DNA of 10,326 nucleotides from positions 1 through 10,326 of the forward strand of contig CAZTXD010000130.1 of NCBI GenBank assembly GCA_964617995.1, given 5' to 3'. This stretch comes from CAZTXD01 sp964617995 (GTDB taxonomy: Bacteria > Actinomycetota > Acidimicrobiia > Spongiisociales > ZC4RG35). The position numbers and the translations under genes were made by a program. Shown piece after piece: positions 7,910-10,326 of this stretch (its first letter is position 1; every line of letters starts with the position of its first letter). A model generated the notes under the pieces. It was not told the origin of the DNA. It searched no databases and saw only the letters and a program-made list of their open reading frames with translations.

Positions 7910-8880
7910 GGCGCCTGGGTTCGGCGTCGACCGGCCGCCACCACCGCGTACCCGATGGCGAAGGCGGCGGCGGTGCCCACCAGCCCCGCCACGATGGTGC
8001 TCACCGACTCGGAGTCGATGCCGGCGACCTGATAGTCGGCCAGCGGCCCGTCGATCGGATGCTCCTGGGCCGCCGCCGCGAACCCGGTCTCGGCGGCGAC
8101 GCTCTCGAGGCCGTCGGGGTCGGAGGAGGCGAGGGGAGCGACAAAGACGACCAGGGCAACGGCGACGAGGAGCCCGGTCATGGTGAAGGTCGTGACCGCT
8201 CTTCCGGTGGGCTGGGTCTCGCTGCCCTGCAGAGTCACGTCGGACAGGCCCTCCACGAGATCGGGGCGGGCGGCGAGTACCGCTCCCAGGGCGGTGGCGG
8301 TCATCAGTCCCTCGCCGATGCCGATGAGGGTGTGGACACCGGTCATGGCCGCCAGCACCGTGCCGAGGGGCGCTCCCCCGACACCACCGAGAGAATATTC
8401 GGCCACGAAGGCGAACGAGCCGGCCAGCACCGATACCAGGGAGGCCGTCATCGCCGCTGCCATCACGGCGACACGGGTCTTGGCGAGCGCCTTCACCAGG
8501 CCCCGGAACACCGGCCACGCCACCAGGGCGGTGACGATGGCGATATTGAGGACGTTGACGCCCAGGGCGCTTATCCCTCCGTCGGCGAAGAAGAGGGCCT
8601 GCACCACCACCACCACCGACACCACGGCCGCTCCCATCCACGGACCGAGGAGGATGGCGGCGAGAGCACCACCCATCAGGTGGCCCGACACACCCGGGAG
8701 GACCGGGAAGTTGAGCATCTGGAGGGCGAACACGAGCGCCGCGGTGACCCCGGCGAGGGGGATGTGGCGATCGGCCAGGGCCCTACCCGCCCGCCGCAAC
8801 GAGTACCCGAGACCCCCGGCCGCCAGGGCACCCGTTCCCACCGAGGTGGCGGCGTTGATGAATCCGTCGGGAACATGCAT
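7906..8880 (-). CDS. cbiM: Substrate-binding membrane component of the nickel/cobalt ECF transporter, CbiM-CbiN-like fusion
   Basis: The 324-residue protein begins M-H-V-P-D-G-F, the hallmark of CbiM/NikM. In this family the N-terminus and His2 form the square-planar metal site. Residues 1 to about 220 are the helical CbiM domain, with the conserved G-H-L-M-G-G and a later G-V-H-T-L-I-G-I-G-E-G loop. The C-terminal part (about 230-320) has two helices flanking a short loop with the PDGLE motif (255-259), a CbiN-like module, so no separate cbiN gene is needed. A strong AGGAGG ribosome binding site lies eight bases upstream of the ATG and abuts the operator. The 50-base gap upstream has no room for a cobalamin riboswitch, while a Nur-type operator is present, so nickel is favoured over cobalt. 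The gene heads the overlapping chain cbiM-cbiQ-cbiO-hydrolase. Confidence 0.95.
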   Translation of the reverse strand: MHVPDGFINAATSVGTGALAAGGLGYSLRRAGRALADRHIPLAGVTAALVFALQMLNFPVLPGVSGHLMGGALAAILLGPWMGAAVVSVVVVVQALFFADGGISALGVNVLNIAIVTALVAWPVFRGLVKALAKTRVAVMAAAMTASLVSVLAGSFAFVAEYSLGGVGGAPLGTVLAAMTGVHTLIGIGEGLMTATALGAVLAARPDLVEGLSDVTLQGSETQPTGRAVTTFTMTGLLVAVALVVFVAPLASSDPDGLESVAAETGFAAAAQEHPIDGPLADYQVAGIDSESVSTIVAGLVGTAAAFAIGYAVVAAGRRRTQAP

Positions 8881-8892
8881 ACCGGTGGCCTC

Positions 8893-8917
8893 CTTGTTGC
8901 AAAGCTATTGCAACAAG
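8893..8917. promoter_or_regulatory. Nur-type operator (nickel box) upstream of the metal transporter operon
   Basis: A perfect inverted repeat with 10-bp arms (CTTGTTGCAA and TTGCAACAAG) and a 5-bp spacer is centred on base 8905. Its core, TTGCAA-N5-TTGCAA, matches the published operator of the Streptomyces coelicolor nickel regulator Nur. It ends just upstream of the cbiM ribosome binding site. Read on the minus strand, a -10-like TAAGCT lies at 8916-8921, so the start of transcription would fall inside the repeat and bound repressor would block it. It is AT-rich against very GC-rich surroundings. A Fur-family gene at 9463-9888 is the obvious candidate regulator. It is not a terminator, since no T-run follows. 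Confidence 0.85.
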
Positions 8918-8930
8918 CTTAGCGCCCGGA

Positions 8931-9434
8931 TCAGCCGGCGGCGACCAACGATTCCAGGGCCTGGCGCATCTCCGCCTCGGGACGAGCCCCCAGCCAATCG
9001 TCGGCGATGATCCCGGTCTCGGTGATGAGCACGGTGGCGGGCTGATAGGGGATCCCGTAGGCGCCGAATATCGCCTCGTCCTCGTCGAGACCCCAGGCGA
9101 TCTCGCCCGACGGCATCAACTCGGCCGCCCGCTCGGCCGTGTCCTCCAGGGTGCCCTTCCAGGCGGGAGCGACGAAGGCGACCCTGTCCGCGTACTCCAC
9201 CGCCAGTCTGTCCACGACGGGCAACTCCCGTCGACAGGTCAGTCACCACTCGGCCCAGAACACCATGAAGACCGGTCGGGTCTCCTCCTCCAGCGAGAAC
9301 GTGCCTCCGTCGCCGAGATCCAGCGTGAACTGGGGAGCGGCGACCGCCTCGCCGTCGCCGGTGCTCGTCCCCGCCCCGGTGCCGCATCCGGCCCCGAGCA
9401 TGACGGCGACGAGGAGTATCAGGGGGCGTCGCAT
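8931..9434 (-). CDS. Predicted selenoprotein: thioredoxin-fold lipoprotein with a U-x-x-C active site (in-frame TGA = Sec64)
   Basis: Read through the TGA at 9243-9245, the frame encodes 167 residues. An N-terminal signal ends in a relaxed lipobox (L-G-A-G-Cys17) and a Gly/Ser/Thr linker follows. The thioredoxin fold then runs A-P-Q-F-T-L, the strand V-F-M-V-F-W-A-E-W, the TGA as residue 64, L-T-Cys67-R-R-E, the strand V-A-F-V-A-P, and the cis-Pro loop G-I-P-Y-Q-P-A-T-V-L-I (Pro132). The TGA replaces exactly the first cysteine of W-C-x-x-C, so the site becomes U-x-x-C. A SECIS-like stem-loop follows immediately, and no other lesion is present. The protein probably acts outside the membrane as a thiol-disulfide oxidoreductase; its partner is unknown. 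It lies between the Nur-like gene and the Nur box. The final stop is also TGA, at 8931. The start is ATG 9434 with no Shine-Dalgarno sequence. The alternative is a nonsense mutation, which I consider less likely. The genome would need selA, selB, selC and selD, which are not in the window. Confidence 0.85.
9208..9237 (-). promoter_or_regulatory. Bacterial SECIS-like stem-loop downstream of the in-frame UGA
   Basis: On the minus strand, five bases after the UGA, CUGUC (9237-9233) pairs with GACAG (9212-9208), and GACGGG (9232-9227) pairs with CCCGUC (9221-9216). This leaves a three-base bulge GUG on the 3' side and a five-base apical loop AGUUG (9226-9222). The UGA-to-loop distance is 16 bases, close to the 17 in E. 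coli fdhF. The loop has G at its second position followed by U, as expected for SelB recognition. All eleven pairs are Watson-Crick. The element lies within the coding sequence, as bacterial SECIS elements do. Confidence 0.75.
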
Positions 9435-9442
9435 GTGTTCCG

Positions 9443-9448
9443 ACTCTA
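9443..9448 (-). promoter_or_regulatory. Possible -10 element of the selenoprotein gene (leaderless)
   Basis: On the minus strand TAGAGT (TANNNT pattern) ends eight bases before the ATG at 9434. The 28-base gap after the Fur-family gene holds no good ribosome binding site. The spacing matches the hexamers before the Fur-family and DUF3048 genes, which suggests transcription starting at the start codon. No clear -35 box is seen, and co-transcription from the Fur-family gene is also possible. Confidence 0.4.
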
Positions 9449-9462
9449 CCGGCCGCCCGTTC

Positions 9463-9888
9463 TCAGTCGGGATGGTGGCGACAGCGAGACACGATCGCGA
9501 AGTGGACCGTGTCGGGCCGGTAACCGTGCCGGTTCAGGAGCGCCGCCAGGGGCTCGAGATCCTCCATCGGGAGGTCCACCGTCCTGCCGCAGACGTCGCA
9601 AACGAGATGGTGGTGGTGCTGCTCTTCGCTGAGGTGGACGACACTGGCTCCCGGGCCGAGATGGACGTGGTGGGCGACCCCCGCCTCCTGTAAGGCGTCG
9701 ATGGTTCGATACACGGTCGACAGGTCGATGGGGGCAGCCAGGACGGACTGGGCCGCGGCCTGGACGTCGGCCGCCGACAGGTGGGCATTGGCGGGGTCGG
9801 CCAGGACGGTGCAGATCGCCCGGCGGGGGGCGGTAACCCGCATTCCCGCTTCCCGCAGGGCCCGGATGAGTGAGTCGCTGGTTGCCAC
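9463..9888 (-). CDS. nur: Fur-family metalloregulator, likely nickel regulator Nur
   Basis: The 141-residue protein has the Fur winged-helix DNA-binding domain (T-A-P-R-R-A-I near 19-25, H-L-S-A-A-D-V at 36-42, recognition helix S-T-V-Y-R-T-I-D at 57-64). A dimerisation/metal domain with H-H-H-H-L-V-C-D-V-C-G (91-101) follows. Histidines match the pattern described for Streptomyces Nur. His74-x-His76 with His129 correspond to the nickel site, and His36 plus the 91-94 cluster to the second site. Cys97 and Cys100 form half of a structural zinc site, but the C-terminal pair is reduced to C-R-H-H (Cys136). The Nur box upstream of cbiM supports the assignment; Zur or Fur function is not excluded. 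The GTG start at 9888 is preceded by TACCCT at eight bases and has no Shine-Dalgarno sequence. No Nur box was seen at its own promoter. Confidence 0.88.
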   Translation of the reverse strand: MATSDSLIRALREAGMRVTAPRRAICTVLADPANAHLSAADVQAAAQSVLAAPIDLSTVYRTIDALQEAGVAHHVHLGPGASVVHLSEEQHHHHLVCDVCGRTVDLPMEDLEPLAALLNRHGYRPDTVHFAIVSRCRHHPD

Positions 9889-9896
9889 AGGCAGCG

Positions 9897-9902
9897 AGGG
9901 TA
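9897..9902 (-). promoter_or_regulatory. Possible -10 element of the Fur-family gene (leaderless)
   Basis: On the minus strand TACCCT (TANNNT pattern) ends eight bases before the GTG start at 9888, and no ribosome binding site lies between. The 53-base divergent gap 9889-9941 holds this element and, on the plus strand, the ribosome binding site of the next gene. Nothing else was recognised in it. Confidence 0.4.
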
Positions 9903-9941
9903 CCCCGCTACTGTGGCGACTTCCTGATCGGGAGGTAGGAG

Positions 9942-10304
9942 TTGAAACGCATACTCGGCGTCGCTGCCACCGCGGCCGGTGTGTGGGTGGCGGTCCGGAT
10001 CGTCGACGGGCTCGACTTCGACGGAAACTGGTGGGCCCTCGCCGGGGTCGCCGTCCTGATCGCCCTGGCCAACATGACCGTCAAGCCGGTCTTGAAGGTC
10101 CTCAGCTTCCCGGTGGTGCTGCTGACCCTGGGGCTGTTCCTCCTGGTCATCAACGCCGTCGTCCTCCAGATAGTGGTGTGGCTCTCGGCGCCGGAGCGCC
10201 TCGACCTGGGCCTGACCTCGACCGGGTTCTTGTGGGCCACCTTCCTGGGGGCCCTCGTCATCTCGATAGTGCGCGGAGCCTTCGACCTGCTGCTGCCGGA
10301 CTGA
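9942..10304 (+). CDS. Small four-helix membrane protein, phage holin family 4/YvlD-like
   Basis: The 120-residue, strongly hydrophobic protein has four predicted helices (about 2-20, 30-45, 55-80 and 95-117). It carries the family features N-M-T-V-K-P-V-L-K-V-L-S-F-P at about 46-59, then L-T-L-G-L-F-L-L-V-I-N-A. Such chromosomal YvlD-type proteins are widespread and their function is unknown. The holin name comes from a domain family, and no phage genes are nearby. The TTG at 9942 has a strong ribosome binding site, GGAGG at 9931-9935, six bases upstream, which fixes the start. It is transcribed divergently from the Fur-family gene. The 22 bases after its stop show no terminator before the window ends. 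Confidence 0.88.
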   Translation: MKRILGVAATAAGVWVAVRIVDGLDFDGNWWALAGVAVLIALANMTVKPVLKVLSFPVVLLTLGLFLLVINAVVLQIVVWLSAPERLDLGLTSTGFLWATFLGALVISIVRGAFDLLLPD

Positions 10305-10326
10305 CCTCACCGCCCCTTCTCTGGTT

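Noticed and set aside
8881..8930. Cobalamin riboswitch before cbiM
   Set aside because: The gap is only 50 bases, is mostly filled by the inverted repeat and ribosome binding site, and has no B12-box sequence. A riboswitch needs about 200 bases.
8893..8933. Terminal TGA of the thioredoxin-like gene (8931-8933) as a second selenocysteine, with the Nur repeat as its SECIS element
   Set aside because: The thioredoxin fold is already complete there, the loop lacks G in its first two positions, and reading on meets TAA after three codons.
9243..9245. In-frame TGA read as a nonsense mutation making the thioredoxin-like gene a pseudogene
   Set aside because: It hits precisely the first active-site cysteine, no other damage is present, and a SECIS-like hairpin follows. 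A mutation remains possible but fits less well.
9139..9693. Plus-strand open frame of 184 codons opposite the selenoprotein and Fur-family genes
   Set aside because: Its composition is that of a shadow frame. It spans two well-supported minus-strand genes and resembles no known family.
9942..10304. Phage remnant suggested by the holin family name
   Set aside because: No other phage gene is nearby, and this family is mostly made of ordinary chromosomal YvlD-like membrane proteins.

Overview
This is a very GC-rich, gene-dense stretch of chromosome. GTG and TTG starts are common, genes overlap by 4-8 bases, and several genes seem to be translated without a leader. Together with the actinobacterial-type nickel operator (Nur box), this points to a member of the Actinomycetota, perhaps an environmental lineage such as the Acidimicrobiia. 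The taxonomic call is inference only. No tRNA, rRNA, CRISPR array or insertion sequence was seen.

Left half, plus strand (1-5005): a perfect nested palindrome (1-52) comes before a cytochrome c maturation (System I) cluster. It holds the heme lyase subunit CcmF, a CcmH joined to a CcmI-like TPR region, and a membrane-anchored CcmG/TlpA-type thiol reductase with an ordinary Cys-x-x-Cys site. A DUF3048 (YerB-like) membrane-anchored protein follows and ends five bases from the convergent right-hand genes.

Right half, minus strand (9888 down to 5011): a Fur-family regulator resembling Nur comes first, then a small thioredoxin-fold lipoprotein, then an energy-coupling-factor metal transporter (CbiMN, CbiQ, CbiO), and last a membrane-attached alpha/beta hydrolase-fold protein. 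The last four genes of this run are chained by start/stop overlaps of four bases. A perfect inverted repeat with the core TTGCAA-N5-TTGCAA lies between the thioredoxin-like gene and cbiM. It matches the published Streptomyces Nur operator, so the transporter most likely imports nickel and is repressed by the nearby regulator. At the right edge, divergently transcribed, is a small four-helix membrane protein of the phage-holin-4/YvlD family.

The most notable point is the thioredoxin-like gene at 8931-9434. An automatic gene caller would split or discard it because of an in-frame TGA. That TGA sits exactly where the first catalytic cysteine of the W-C-x-x-C motif should be. It is followed at once by a bulged stem-loop with the geometry of a bacterial SECIS element, and the frame then continues through a complete thioredoxin fold. 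I read it as a selenoprotein with a U-x-x-C active site. Second in interest, the hydrolase in the nickel-transporter operon keeps the platelet-activating-factor acetylhydrolase framework but has lost both the nucleophile serine and the catalytic histidine, so it looks like a pseudoenzyme.
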